The translations under genes were made by a program, and so were the position numbers. A model generated the notes under the pieces. That model was not told the origin of the DNA and made no database searches. It was given only the letters and a program-made list of their open reading frames with translations. From Euglena gracilis (Eukaryota > Euglenida > Euglenophyceae > Euglenales): a stretch of 64,000 nt of DNA. The DNA is taken from assembly GCA_039621445.1 (NCBI GenBank), contig CP154954.1:49083847-49147846 (forward strand), given 5' to 3'. This document shows, piece by piece, positions 30,741 to 42,335 of the stretch; the stretch's first letter is position 1; the number at the start of each line of letters is the position of its first letter.

Positions 30741-32603
30741 CCAATCAGAAAACAGCACATGGGTATCCAGCAGTTCTTCTCGCATTTGGAAGTGTCCCCC
30801 CCCCCGAAACCCCCCTGCAACCCGACCAGAGGCCAGGTTCGGGGATTTGGGAATTCAACTTTTTCACGGGAGGCAGACGGAAGGCTGTTAAAAAAGCGGC
30901 CATCCAATTGCTTCCAACAAAAATAAAAAAAATGCAAAAAAATGTGAATTGTTGGCGGGGTTTAGGGGTCAAAGAAATATCCAGTGCTTCTCGTCAGTCA
31001 CTGGAGAAAAAAACTCCACCAGCTGAAGGGGTTTTCTTCACTTAGGCGGCGCATCTCGCACTTAAGCCTTTTTTCTTTGTCGATGTGCGCAAATGCGCAC
31101 ATCGACATTTTTCATGAAAATGACAAGATATGACCCCAAGAACCCAAGAATGTCAGCAGGATGTGATGTGGTGCCTCAGGACACAGAGATGAAAGCAGGG
31201 ACTTTGACAAATAGGGTGCCTAAGAGCAGGTATCAGCACATGATGTATACAACACCCAGCAGGTGAAACCCTACAATGGCTGTCTTATTAACTTAGGATA
31301 TTGACTGAACGATTTGGTGAGGTATGCCCAAGCCTGAAGTGATACCCTGAAACTTGGCTGTGTGAGAAATTGCTGGATGTTTTCCTCTTGCTAAAACCTG
31401 GCAGGGGGTCTTCCTTTTGAGGATGGGGTTCGATTTTTTGAGGAGGGGGTTGGACAATAGACTGACACGACAGATTGGTGCAAACAGCATTCACCAGGGT
31501 TCCAGCCTCAGATTCAAGAGATCCCATGGGCGAAACCTGGGGTTAGACAATGAGGGGCAAAACCTTAGACACGCACTTCATAGCTCAGTATGAGTGAGTG
31601 TCATGAATGGGACCGAAGGTCTGATGTCACATGAACATCTGGATGCTAGTGTAATTGCACCTGTAAATCCCTACAAACAGAAGGAAACTATTTTGTGTTC
31701 TCACAACTCCTTGCCAGATAATTAGTGGGCAAGGAGGTGCATGCCGGTCTCCAGGTGGGCGGGGGGGGGGGGGGCAGCAAAAAAAGGACGTCTCTGATGG
31801 GTGGGGGGGGGGAAATGGAGCATGGCTTTTTTTTATCAGTGATCAAGCGGAATGGGAGCACTGCTTTCGCTTTTACCGAAGAAAAAAAATGGAGAACTGA
31901 AAATTGTTAGAGACACCTGCAGTTGCAGTGCAGAGAGCAAACTGAACGATCCTTATGATGACAGGTTGGCGGCTACCAACAGAACGGCGGGTTCATACTT
32001 GGCGGATTTATCGGGGCAGATGCCTTGCACCCCTGCCCCCCCCCCCCTATTGGTTGTGGTCCCAGGGGTTAGACACGTCCGAGACCAATGGGTAGCATGG
32101 AAGACCGTTAGGGTTTGGTTGGACTAGGGTTAGGATAAAGACGAAGGCTATTGGGCTGAAATTGGCTTTGCTTGAAGTCAAATATCGGCCTAAGTTTTTC
32201 TTCGCAGCATGACCCCAATCCGAATCCTTTTCAAACGAGAATGGTAACCCAAACCCCAACCCCTGGCGTAACAGAATTTACCAAAAAAAAAATGCTGACA
32301 AAACCACCATCAGGGTGCGGTTTTTTTTTTGAAAAAAGTGGGCTCCCCCATGGGGGGAGGGCCAATAGTTTTATGGCTTCCGTTCTGGTTTTGTCCTGCG
32401 GCATTCCAAATTCTGGTATTTGGATTTTCAATGGGGTTGGCATTGTGGAATCAGGCTGGTGGTTGGCAAAACGCAATCAGCATTTTGGCATTAGGCAAAC
32501 TGCGCCTCCGTCCCAACACTCCTCCATCGTCGGTCCCGTTGTCAAGGCGTTCCTCCGCAACCTTGCATCAGAAGCAATTCTGGGTCTGGGGTTCGCCTGA
32601 GGA
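30741..32603. other. Between copies 2 and 3; no supported gene
   Basis: Contains a solo terminal end (annotated below), the duplicated block at 31515-31560 shared with 10875-10920, and short unrelated frames. Confidence 0.4.
31043..31103. repeat. Solo end of the CTTAGGCGGC element family plus a perfect palindrome
   Basis: CTTAGGCGGC..TCGCACTTAAG at 31043-31070 matches the ends of 33020-35995. It is followed at 31078-31103 by a 26-bp palindrome centred on GCGCAAATGCGC. No partner end was found nearby. Confidence 0.7.
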
Positions 32604-32699
32604 TCAGCAGGCAGCGACGTTCAGGCTGCGCAGCAAATCCAGCAGGGGGTGGGGGGCGAACAGCTGGGCGGAGGGGGTGGGGGCGGGGGGAGTCGGCAG
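32604..32699 (-). CDS. Module E, copy 3: C-terminal exon
   Basis: The minus frame ends PHPLLDLLRSLNVAAC with stop at 32604-32606. It is continuous with module F on its 5' side, showing the ancestral arrangement that copies 1 and 2 have lost to insertions. Confidence 0.55.
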   Translation of the reverse strand: MPTPPAPTPSAQLFAPHPLLDLLRSLNVAAC

Positions 32700-32775
32700 G
32701 GAACAGCCCTGGAGGGCAGTGCGGGCTTGGGGGCAGCGACCCTGACGGCGTCATTGGAGATGGCCTGGATTGGGG
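32700..32775 (-). CDS. Module F, copy 3
   Basis: Minus frame SNDAVRVAAPKPALPSRAVP, then CR. Read straight through, this frame meets a stop in module E one frame away from the LLDLL frame, so a frameshift has occurred or a splice lies between them. This copy may be damaged at its 3' end. Confidence 0.45.
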
Positions 32776-32854
32776 GGGGGGTCAGGGTCTGTGGCAGTGC
32801 GCGTCTGTTTTGCGTGGCACCGTGTTGTTTTTGTCTGTGCGCGAGCATGCGTGC

Positions 32855-33000
32855 GTGTGTGTGTGGGTGGGTGGGTGGGTGGGTGTGGGTGGGTGGGTGT
32901 GTGCACGCGTGCGTGCGTGCGTGTATGCGTGCGTGCATGCGTGCGCGCATGTTCTGCTGTGTTTGTGTGTGCACGGTGTTCGTGCGTGTGGCGGCATGAA
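32855..33000. repeat. TG/GTGC-rich simple repeat
   Basis: GTGTGTGGGTGGGTGGG then GTGCGTGCGTGC-type units; purine/pyrimidine alternation over about 140 bp. Confidence 0.85.
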
Positions 33001-33019
33001 CCAAACTCGGGCAGAGGCA

Positions 33020-35995
33020 CTTAGGCGGCCGAATTCGCACTTAAGGGTTTTTCCTTTAGGATGCGCGCAATTGCGCAAATGCACCATTTTTTTGTAACCC
33101 CTGGGCCTGTACCCTGACACCCGGAACACGATTTAAGAACCGTTACACCCCTGTACTGGAGGGGATTGACTCCCAGTGGTCTGGTGTGCATGCTGCTTAC
33201 CAGATGACGTGAATAGGGCTGATGGTGAGACTTGTGCTGTTGTACATCAAACGGGAGAGAGGCACACACCCCTTGTTACGACACTTGGAAATGGTGCTGA
33301 CGTGTTGGCTGAACTGGCTTGGATACTACCCACTCCTAAGAACACACTGAGTCTCATTTAATCACAACACCACAGACACACAGACTACGTGAGGCAGCCA
33401 TCGCGCAACTGATGTGTGTTTGTGGGCGCATTTGCGCAAATAAAAACAATTGTGTTTGTGGGCGCATTTGCGCAAATAAAACGTACACCGATGATGTTAA
33501 AATGACGTGTTGGTGGGCGCAAATGCGCGCACCAACACATTTGGTGATGCGCGCATTTGCGCAAATGCGCGCACCAACACAATTATGTTTGTGCGCGCAA
33601 ATGCGCCCACCAACATGTACTTTTACTTTCCATGTTAAAAGACACCAATGAGGACCATGACCCTACGAGGTTTAAAAACGTGATGGGCGTGTTGGTGCGC
33701 GCAGTTGCGCAAATAAACACAATTACGTTTGTGCGCGCATTTGCGCAAATGCGCGCACAAACGTTTAATACACCGCTTCAAAATGATGTGTTTGTAGGAG
33801 CCTTAGAGCACACAAACAAAGTTGTGTTTACTTGCGCAAATGCGCGCATCAAAACACATGAGTTGTGCGACACCATCTCCTCCTCCGTGACAGCTGGCGA
33901 ATGCAACTCCTCACGCCAACCAATGGTTTGCACTACGATTACATGGCGATGAAATTTGTGGCGAGAGGTAGTGTGGAGTGTTCACTGGAACACAACATTT
34001 GACTGGCCAAAATTTGCCTGCCTTACGTGTGTACATGTGTACTGCTGTTCCCTGGCCCACACGACCTGTTGTTTTGGCGTCATGCGTTTGGCAGTTAAAA
34101 ATAATGAATTAATTACATGCAAACCACCTGTGACTGTTACACACCTTTTCTGCAACAGGACTGCGTTACAAGAAAACAAAATTTGGCACCTGAAATGCCC
34201 GAGACGTGTCCGGCCGTAGTCCGTTTTCAGGTTTTCTTTGCCATTTTTCCCTTGAAAAACGTAAAAAACACCGGTTTTTGCGCATAATTTGGGGGGAGTG
34301 GGTCCCACCGCTTTGATGCACCCAATCCAGGGGTAAAGCTTCAACCCTTCCTTGCATCCAAAGTAACAGGTGTTTGAGGGCTATCTCTCTCCGGCTGCCG
34401 ATTGCCATGCACTGGCACCACGTCGTCCCCCCAGTCTTACACCCCGGTTGCGGGGTATAACGCGGTCGCTGTGGTGGGTGTCGTTGCACTGGGGAGGTTG
34501 ATGCCGGTCTGGTGGGTGCTGAAGCATTAGCAGCTGATGGGGCTGCAGCAGCGGAGCCGAGGCCGCAGGTCAGCGACAGGGCCCTTGGGGCCCAAAAATT
34601 GGTGCCGGTGGAGGTGCACCGTTACTGGGTAGCTGCGCACTCACCTTCAGGAGATCCTATGTCTCCATCCTTTGTGGGACCTGTCAATGGTCCAAAAACG
34701 GCACAATAACACCATGTACCGGAGGAGACGGTGTGGCCATTTGCTATCAACCCATTCAGAAGCCACTAAGGGTAGTTGCAGGAGGGCCAAATGAAATCGC
34801 TTTTTACTCCTCCATTGGTGGTTTATTTGCGCATTTGCGCGCATCACGTTGTTTTTGGGCGCAAATGCGCAAATAAAACATAGTAAATTGTACAGTTTCT
34901 TCATGCAGTTTATTTGCACATTTGTGCCCACAAACAATGTGATGCGCGCAAATGCGCAAATAAACCACATCTGCGGCTGGTGTTTGACGGTTGTGTTTCC
35001 GTCACACCGTTCTTCTTTGTGTTTATGGACGCAAATGCGCGCACCAACACAATTATGTTTGTTTGCGCATTTGCGCAAATGCGCGCATAAAACATAATTT
35101 TTGTTTGTGCGCGCATTTGCGCCCATAAGCTTGCGCCGTCGACAAATAATTTGACAAGCGCACCAATTGGACGGCCCGTTGGTCTGCACACCCACGGCTC
35201 CTTTGTCACGCCGTTTGGGTACCAAAGCCAAACCCTTGAAGGACATGTTTGTGTTTATGCGCACAAATGCGCGCACCAACATAATTATGTTGGTGCGCGC
35301 ATTTGCGCGCATAAACACAATCCTGTCCTTCCAGTGTTTGGCTTCTTCTGCAGGGTTCTTTGCCACACAGCTGGTTGTGCGCATCCCGGGTATAAGCCGG
35401 GTGGGAGACACCCGTCCCCTTTATTCCCTTCGTTCCCTGCGGACCCCGTTTCTTCCCCCTGCGCTTCCCTTGCCAAACACCCCCCACTCACCTTCCTCTC
35501 ACTGCGGCCCTCCTTCCGGCTTGGTCACACCACACCCACACCCCCCGGCGCCTCCTCCCTGCGCTTTAACAAACAGCCCAAAAACACCACACCAAGGCGC
35601 CGCAAGCAACGCAGTCCGGCAAACACCCAGGACTCACACCGCCGGCAGCTCGGACACACCCGGGGACACAGCCGAAAGAAGCAACAGGGGCAGTAAAGGT
35701 CCCGTTCCTATGGTGCTTTTTTGCGTTTTTTTTCCCTTTTGGCCGGCAAGGTCCCGGGGGTTTCGACGTACAAAGTCCATTTTGGTACCCCCCAAAAACA
35801 CCATTTTTGGCCAAAGTCCCGGGGGTCTCCCAGCCAAAAACAGAATTTCGCTCGTTTTTTGCACTCTCTCGTCAACGTGTTTTCAAACCCCCCTGACCTT
35901 CACAGCCGAAACAAAGCAGAATCAAAAAAATCGTAAATTTGCGCAAGTGCGCAAATAAAAAGAAAAAAGCTTAAGTGCGAATTCGGCCGCCTAAG
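33020..35995. mobile_element. 2976-bp element filled with GCGCAAATGCGC palindromes
   Basis: The 26-bp terminal inverted repeats begin CTTAGGCGGCCGAATTCG and continue CACTTAAG; both ends match perfectly. The flanking duplication is AGGCA (33015-33019 and 35996-36000). At least 15 copies of TTTGCGCAAATGCGCGCACC or its complement are scattered at 33415-33860, 34820-35130 and 35255-35330. Unique segments lie between them, with protein-like but short plus-strand frames (for example 33182-33361 and 34512-34709). No transposase motif was recognised. It lies in the C-F interval of copy 3. Confidence 0.85.
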
Positions 35996-36054
35996 AGGCA
36001 TTAGATGCTGGGCAAGCCCTAGTCACAGAGTGGAGCAGTGTGAACCCCACCATA

Positions 36055-36240
36055 GGTTCGCTGGGCTTGAAAGGTCCGCCTCCAGCGCCGCCAACGCCGG
36101 AGGGGCCGGGGCGGCACTCTCCGGGGGCGGTGCGGCAGGCAGGTCCTCAGTGGGGTCCCGGGGACGGGCTGGGGTGGTCCGCAGGCTGAACGGGAAGACG
36201 TGAGCTGGCGGGCACAGCCAGGGCTTGACTGACAGGGGAG
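36055..36240 (-). CDS. Module C, copy 3
   Basis: Minus frame HVFPFSLRTTPARPRDPTED, then LPAAPPPESAAPAPPALAAL and EADLSSPAN. Closest to copy 2. Ends at the same CCAGC boundary as the other copies. Confidence 0.6.
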
Positions 36241-36454
36241 ATCACTGCCAGGAAATAGGAGCGGGGCGGGGGGGGCAACCTGCAACCCTTGCGAATTGGG
36301 CTCCCCTATCTTTTGGCAATGGTTCCTTCCAATGAGGGGTGCATCTGCACAACATTTTTCACATGTGTGAACATTCACGCCGAAGTTGTCACCACACAAG
36401 GCCTCCACTGATCAACAAAGGAGTCACACACTTCCACAACATTCAAGAATATTA
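36241..36454. other. Short interval between D and C
   Basis: A presumed small intron of copy 3; nothing else recognised. Confidence 0.35.
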
Positions 36455-36670
36455 GCCGTCCCTTCCGTCAACGCCTGGGCACCGCCCCGACCTGACCACC
36501 GGGTCCGCTGGCCAGGGCTCCCGGGGAGCGGCGGCCAACGGGGACCGGGCCAACGCCGGGCTGCCGGGGGACCCCGGCCGCTTGCTGGAGCCCCCCGAGG
36601 AGACAGGGTTCGGGGGCGCCCCCCTGCCATTGACGGGCACTCAGCCCCCTGCGGCCGCCCAGTGAGCCAA
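36455..36670 (-). CDS. Module D, copy 3, uninterrupted
   Basis: The minus frame LPVNGRGAPPNPVSSGGSSK runs on to REPWPADPVVRSGRCPGVDG. It provides the empty site for the 382-bp element of copy 2 and lacks that copy's 18-bp in-frame extra. Ser/Pro/Arg-rich, unrecognised. Confidence 0.5.
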
Positions 36671-36759
36671 GGGTCAGGATTGAAAGGCGGTGGCCAACGC
36701 CTTTCGGAACAGGCATCGACAACGCGGTGAATGTTAACGTGATCCTGGGCTGACCTTGG

Positions 36760-36895
36760 ACCGACGCATCGTCGCCTCATTGGGGACACCGAAAGGGAGG
36801 GGTGGGATGCAGGAGGGCGGAGAGGGGACCGGGGGCGGGCTCCGTGGGCTGGGTGACGACGTAGCGGGCAGGGGTGGTCCAGCAGTGCAAATGAC
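36760..36895 (-). CDS. Module G, copy 3
   Basis: The minus frame TTPARYVVTQPTEPAPGPLS is conserved with the other copies at PARYV and the following Pro/Ala stretch. Confidence 0.5.
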
Positions 36896-37199
36896 CTTTC
36901 GGCCAGCAGACGGAAGTGGAACTGCAAAAGGGACCGCCCCATAGCCAAGAATCTTCAGACTCTGGGTATTTTGATGCTGTTGTCGGGATTTGTTCGGATT
37001 TGTCTGGATTGGTCGGGATTTGTCGGGGCTTGTCACCGGAGGTGCTTGCCCGTCGCCAAAAAAGAATAATAATTCCATTCTTTTAACCTTCCCATCCTCA
37101 AACAGGCCATATGATCATGGAAACTGGCTGTGGGAAAGCTGGGCCAGGTGCAGGAAAAGACAGGAGGCTGGTGAACGATGCCATCCTAATGATGGGGCC

Positions 37200-37358
37200 C
37201 CCCTGGCCGGGGTGCAGCTTGCTGCACTTCTCGCCGAACTTGCACTGCCCCGTCATGGCCCACACGTCACACACCTGCCGGCCGGCCTGGGCCTGCACCG
37301 CCCCGGACAGCTGCCGGTAGTCCGAGAGGTCCGGGTGGGGGAACCGGCACCGGGGAAA
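37200..37358 (-). CDS. Module A, copy 3: intact CCCH exon
   Basis: Minus frame FPRCRFPHPDLSDYRQLSGA, VQAQAGRQVCDVWAMTGQCK, FGEKCSKLHPGQG. All zinc ligands of finger 2 (C-x8-C-x5-C-x3-H) and the last two of finger 1 are present. The possible acceptor GGGGGCAG is at 37359-37360. Substitutions against copy 2 (E to D, G to E) are conservative, suggesting selection after duplication. RNA binding is the usual role of the family. Confidence 0.75.
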
Positions 37359-39070
37359 CTGCCCCCGCCGACCCAAAACAAAAAATACAGCTTTCCCAAA
37401 ATAATAAAGAAATAAATATAATATAATAAAAGATAAATGTATTTTTTTGACAGATCTTGGACATTTTGAGCAATTTTTTCGCCTTCTTGGCCAAGTTTTG
37501 CCACAACGACCATTATTCAGCATCCTTCAACCTGTTTGACCTTTTTCGGGTCTACCGCAAAAGCGGAATCCCAACTTTTAGGTTGCCTCCGCGGAGGCTC
37601 CAGGTAACCAGCCTCCATAGAGGCTCAAGGTAACCAGCCTCCTCGGAGCCATCATCAACTCCAGCATCCTCAGAATAATTACATCAAGGAAAACATGACA
37701 TTGAAACAAAAAAATGTGAGCATTGTGGGAGACTGGAAATCCTTTGATGACCTAAACTGATCCGAAAACTTGGTCAAAAAGACAACAAAAATCCGAAATG
37801 AAAAAGCAACAAAAACAGACCAAAATAATTTGTGTGACCCACACTATTCCAAAAGGATGACCAAGAATGATGAAAATAGCTCCAAAGAAATCGCTCACAT
37901 TGGAGCAAAATAGCCCGAGTTGGCTTGGGGGGCATGGTCAAGGTGGCAGGGTGGGCGTGGGGTGGGATACTTGTGCGGGGGGAGGGTCGGACCATAGGGG
38001 GAGAGGGTCGGACCATACAATTGTTTACAACCCCCCCCCGGGGGGGGGGGGGGGGAGGGGGGTCACTCCACTTTTTTTAAAAACCAGTCAGTCACTCATT
38101 TTCAAAAAACAAGCCAGTCACTACCCCCCCCGGGGGGGGGGGGGTCGGCCACTCAGAAAAACGGCCACTTTCCAGTCACTTTAGGCCATTTTAGGCCAAA
38201 AAAATTTTCCGGCGCCTTCGGCGCCGGGGTCACTCAAGCCACTTTTGCCCACTCCTGGCCGACCCCCCCCGGGGGGGGGAGGGGTCCGGGCCAAAAACAA
38301 GTCAGTCACTCTGAAAAAACCAGTCACCCACCCCCCCGGGGGGGGGGGGGGGGGGGTCGGTCAGTGCTTAAGCAATTGCCTGGGTCGGACCCCCTCCGTC
38401 TGCAAAAAAAAAATACGGAGCAAAGTGCAAAGTGGCGGGAATTTTTTGCCCCCCCCCCTCGGGGTCCAATGGATGGGAGGACTGGGACCCCCCATCCCAC
38501 CCCATCCCGTTCGGGAACCCCCAAAGTTTTTTCCGGCCCTTTGTACCAGGGAAGGTCAACAATTTTGGTACATGATTTGACCGATTTTTCGAAAAAGAAA
38601 GTGGGCAAAAAAGAAATTTGCAGAAGAAATCCCCTGCAGCCGAAATAGCTTCAGCTACAAAATAGGTGAGGCCGTTGGCCCCAGACCAGTCAGTGTTTGA
38701 GCGGCATCAAGGGGATGTCCTTAGTTACGAAACATCCCTGAAGTACTCCCCCGACCCCAGGGGGGAGGGGGGTCACTCCACTTTTCAAAAAATCAGCACT
38801 TTTTTTGGGAAACCAGTCAGCCACCACCACCCCTGGGGGGGGGGGGGCGGCCATTCTGGAATCCAAAGGAAATTTGACCAAAAACATGACAAAAAGGGCC
38901 CAAAAAATTGTTCGGGCGCCGGGTCACTTTAGTGGTTTTTTGCCGACCCCCCCCCCCGGGGAGGGGGTCCAGGCCAATCAGCCACTCCGAAAACCAGTCA
39001 GTCACTCTGAAAAAACCTGGGGGGGGGGGTCGACTCAGCGATTGTCTGGCCTGGGGAACCGCACCACACC
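37359..39070. other. Presumed intron; C-run/G-run hairpin repeats
   Basis: AGGTAACCAGCCTCC-type tandem units at 37580-37650. From 38030 to 39030 there are repeated blocks of C-run/G-run palindromes, AGTCAGTCACTC motifs and a GGCGCCTTCGGCGCC hairpin (38209-38226). Relatives are at 45660-45960 and 54470-54545. No gene. Confidence 0.5.
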
Positions 39071-39074
39071 AGGT

Positions 39075-39262
39075 GGGGGCAGGCCGGCGTCGCACGCAGC
39101 GGCCCTTCAGGTAATCGAGGCACACACGGCGGTTCTCCGCCTTGTCCTCCACCTCCTGCCGCGGCTTCGCGTCCCTCAGCCCGGACGGCTGGCGGCCGGC
39201 ATCGGACGGCCCATTGCCATCCAGGTGGATGAGGGAAGTCGCGGGGTAGGCTGGGATGCGCA
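39075..39262 (-). CDS. Module B, copy 3: first CCCH finger
   Basis: Continuous minus frame MRIPAYPATSLIHLDGNGPS, then ending DKAENRRVCLDYLKGRCVRR. It gives C-x7-C-V-R-R, the first half of finger 1, with the rest expected from module A at 37358. It is one of two uninterrupted references for the insertion in copy 2. Similarity to other copies ends after CGGCCTGCCCCC with no GT donor. Confidence 0.7.
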
Positions 39263-39817
39263 TGACTGCGGAGGACCTGTGAGGTGGGGTGGGGGCACCG
39301 TACAGCAAGTCCCAAGACATGCATATACTGCATACATACATGCACACATACATACAAGTAGTATAAGACATGGAAGACAAACACGACACACAAAGCACAC
39401 AGCCCAAGACGGCGGCCCCAGAACAACGCTGAGCTCCGATCTGGGTTCAATCCCCCGGATCAACCCCAGAACCTCAGGTTTGTGTTTTCCTCTGGCGAAG
39501 ATCTGCGCCTCTTGAAGACATCACAGCGTGGGTACTTGCAACACCCTGGAGTGTCCAACCCCCCCCCCCCGGTCAAAACCTCACCCACGTCACCCGCCAG
39601 ACGTGACTTCCCCATCCTCAGGGGGAAGGGGGGTATCAAGAGTGAAGGAATTTGGGCGCCTCTCGTCGGGTGAAATTTCTGCAAAAACGGTGCCACATTT
39701 GCCAGCAAATGCAAATCGCCCATGAAAACCTTTGCCTCCGGGTGTCCACAGGGTCAGGGGGGGGGGCGACCCCTTCCCTTTGGTCAAGGGGATCCCCCCA
39801 ACTACTCGCTTAGTGAC

Positions 39818-39849
<32 letters not shown>

Positions 39850-40119
39850 CTCCACGGGAACCACGCCAACCACGTGCATGTTTCACAGCGCCAGAATTGA
39901 GCCAGAGTTGCTCACCCGGCCAGAGCACTGGTGTAAGGGGTCCCTGGCCATTCACCACACAAACTGGGACCGGCCATAAACAGGCGAGAAATCTGAGTGC
40001 AACTGAGGGGGGGGGTCCAGCTCAGAGGCTGGAAAATTGGGGCTGGCGGGAAAAGGCTGTTGGCTGACCCTCCAGGGCTGTACGCCTGGCGGGGGGAGTC
40101 GACCCTCCTCACCCCGGAC
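39263..40119. other. Presumed intron with a 30-base G run
   Basis: G homopolymer at 39820-39849. It follows CGCTTAGTGACCC, which resembles the CACAGATTCACTTAGTGACC element ends. Confidence 0.5.
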
Positions 40120-40669
40120 GTGTCCAGTATCTGCATCCACTTTATTTTGTCCAGTATCTGCATCTTGTCCAGTATCTCCATCTTGTCCGCATCTGCATCT
40201 TGTCCAATATCTGCACTTCCAACCTGGCAAAAATCACCACCAAAGCCCAAAAATGACCACACAAAGCCCCAAAAAGCAACCAAAATAACTTGTGATGACT
40301 TGAAATAACCAAAACAGCCCAAAAATGTCCAACAATGCCCACAAAAGATTGTGAAAAATGACCCAAAATCACCGAAATTGCACAAAATGGCCAAAAATGA
40401 CATAAACATGCTCATGTTGACCCAAATTGGCCCAATATGTGCTCAAAGCATCACAAAATGCCCCCCAAACCAGCGAAAAATTACTCCAAAATGGCAAAGA
40501 TGGGTGCAATATTAGAAATTTGTGGAAATGATTGCTTATTTATCTGAAAATGGGTTTGATTCTTCAATACATACGAAAAATGCCAGCATCGCCCAGCATT
40601 GGAACCCCAGATCTGGTCTCCAAAAATCCAGCATCACCCAGCATCGCCCAGCATCAGCAGACGTACTTG
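40120..40669. mobile_element. Truncated CAAGCACCTCTG-type element
   Basis: Shares with 11955-13772 and 17196-18931 the ATCTTGTCCAGTATCTGC units (40120-40210), the AAAATGGCC-rich segment and CAGCATCGCC units (40583-40650). It ends in CAGACGTACTTG. The left half, including the first terminal repeat and TTTTGACC units, is missing; no duplication could be fixed. Confidence 0.65.
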
Positions 40670-41499
40670 CCCGGGGAGTAGCCCAGCCCGGCTGGATCGA
40701 CCCCACCCACCCACCCACCACAGCACCCGCGCAAGGACGAGCACCCTCGGCGCCGATTTGTTTCCTTGCAGACAACCATCGTTATTCCTTTTGGCCACCT
40801 CCTAACAAAGACGAACAATTTTTCAGAGTCACCTCAGTGGACTCCACTGTAGTCCACCCCCTGTGGTTGGTGGGAGAGGGGTGTTTCTAAGACCCCAGGG
40901 TTCAGGAGGGTGCGCAGGGAAGGATGGGAAGCCTTGAGAGGGGGGGGTCGGACCCCCCTCCCAACACGGAGGGGGGGGGGTCGGACCCCCCCCTCATACC
41001 TCGAAACTGAGGGGGGGAGGGCCGAAAATTTTTCGATTTCATGCAAAGGGCCGGAAATCGGGTCGAAACCGGTCAAAAATCCCTGATTTTTCTTTGAAAA
41101 TGTATCCAAAATGCTCATTTTTTGAATTTTTTGAACATTTTTTGGGGGGAAAACACCAACACATCAAAAAATGGGCAATATGGCCAAAAGTCAGCAAAAG
41201 GGGTGTTTTTGTTCATTTTCCGGCGCACAGCGCCGGAAGAAAATTTTCTGCTATTTTTGGCACCTGTCAAGGAGGGGGGGTGGGGGGTCCAGACCCCAGT
41301 CCCAACATCTAGGGGGGGGGGGGTGGTCGGGACCCTCCCCCCCTTACCACCTACCTCAATACCGAAGGGCTTCCCATCCATCCCTGAGGGTGAGTGCGTC
41401 TTCAATCCCCTGTCATTCAGACCCACAAAATTGGAGGGAGGACAGAAATGGGCAAAGGGGCAAAAATTCCAAACGTTGCCTGCCACTGGACAACCTATC

Positions 41500-41690
41500 A
41501 CCACGGGAGCGGTGGTCTTTGATTCATCAATTTGAATTGTGAGGGAGAGGTAGGCACGCAAGGCAAATACAAACTGTGGGATGGGATTCAGTGCTGCGCG
41601 GATATAGGCACAGGCAGCGTCCACAATCTGCTGTCTGCTGGGGAAGCAGCGAGGGAAGGCCTGAACAGGGGTCGGAAAGGGTTGGTTTTG
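41500..41690 (-). CDS. Possible exon of unknown gene
   Basis: The minus frame FPSRQQIVDAACAYIRAALN continues PIPQFVFALRAYLSLTIQID. It sits in a 232-residue open frame (41115-41813) and looks helix-rich and protein-like, unlike most open frames here. Not found in the other copies. Not recognised; no clear splice sites. It could be a fragment of a transposon-encoded protein. Confidence 0.3.
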
Positions 41691-42139
41691 AATTTTGACC
41701 GATTTCAATAAAATGAGAATGGTTGCACCAAATACATGCAAATACCGAATTACTACGGTGTCTTTTGTTGGCATAGTCATTATGATAGTCACCGCCTTCG
41801 ACCGGCTATCCACCTTCCACCCCTCGGGGTTCGTGCACAGTGTTCTATTTTTTGTTACTATTTTTCTAAAGAAAATTCAATTCAGCACAGCAGAGCCTCA
41901 GCAGGCAAAGAGCGGAGGGGATAAACCCAGCAAAAAAAAAACATTTTTTTTGCATATTATCCATTTTGGGTCTTGGGGCAACAAATAAAAACAAGAACAT
42001 CACATTTGCGCTTTTGAAGAAATTCTGAGTTGAAAAACATTTTCTAAAATACCATATTTTCTGCTGACCAATTTCGAAATTGAGGTGGGGTACCACCAAC
42101 CCCTCACCCCACATCGTCAAGGCAGTTGATGTTCAGGAC

Positions 42140-42335
42140 TTGCTCTGGGGTGAGGCGAAACCGTTACATCCCTGGTGGGATGTGAAGTGGGCAGGGCCGT
42201 GGGAGCGGGCCCTGATCTCCGCGGGGGGGGGGGGGCAGCGCCTGTCGGCAATGCCGAGGCCCAAAGAAGCGTGCAGCCGGGGGCCGCGCAATGGGAATGG
42301 AATCACTGCGGCAGAGAGAGGGCTTGGGGAGGCAC
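42140..42335 (-). CDS. Module H, copy 3
   Basis: Minus frame SLGLGIADRRCPPPPAEIRA, then RSHGPAHFTSHQG. It matches copies 1 and 2 at LGIAERR and over the DNA around GGGTGAGGCGAAACCGTTAC. More diverged than the other two. Confidence 0.45.

Noticed and set aside
34647-35411. 254-residue minus frame inside the palindromic element
   Set aside because: About half of it is translated GCGCAAATGCGC palindromes; the rest has no recognised motif.
40112-40677. Full 8-bp duplication around the truncated minisatellite element
   Set aside because: CCCGGGGA on the right has no convincing partner on the left; the left end seems deleted.
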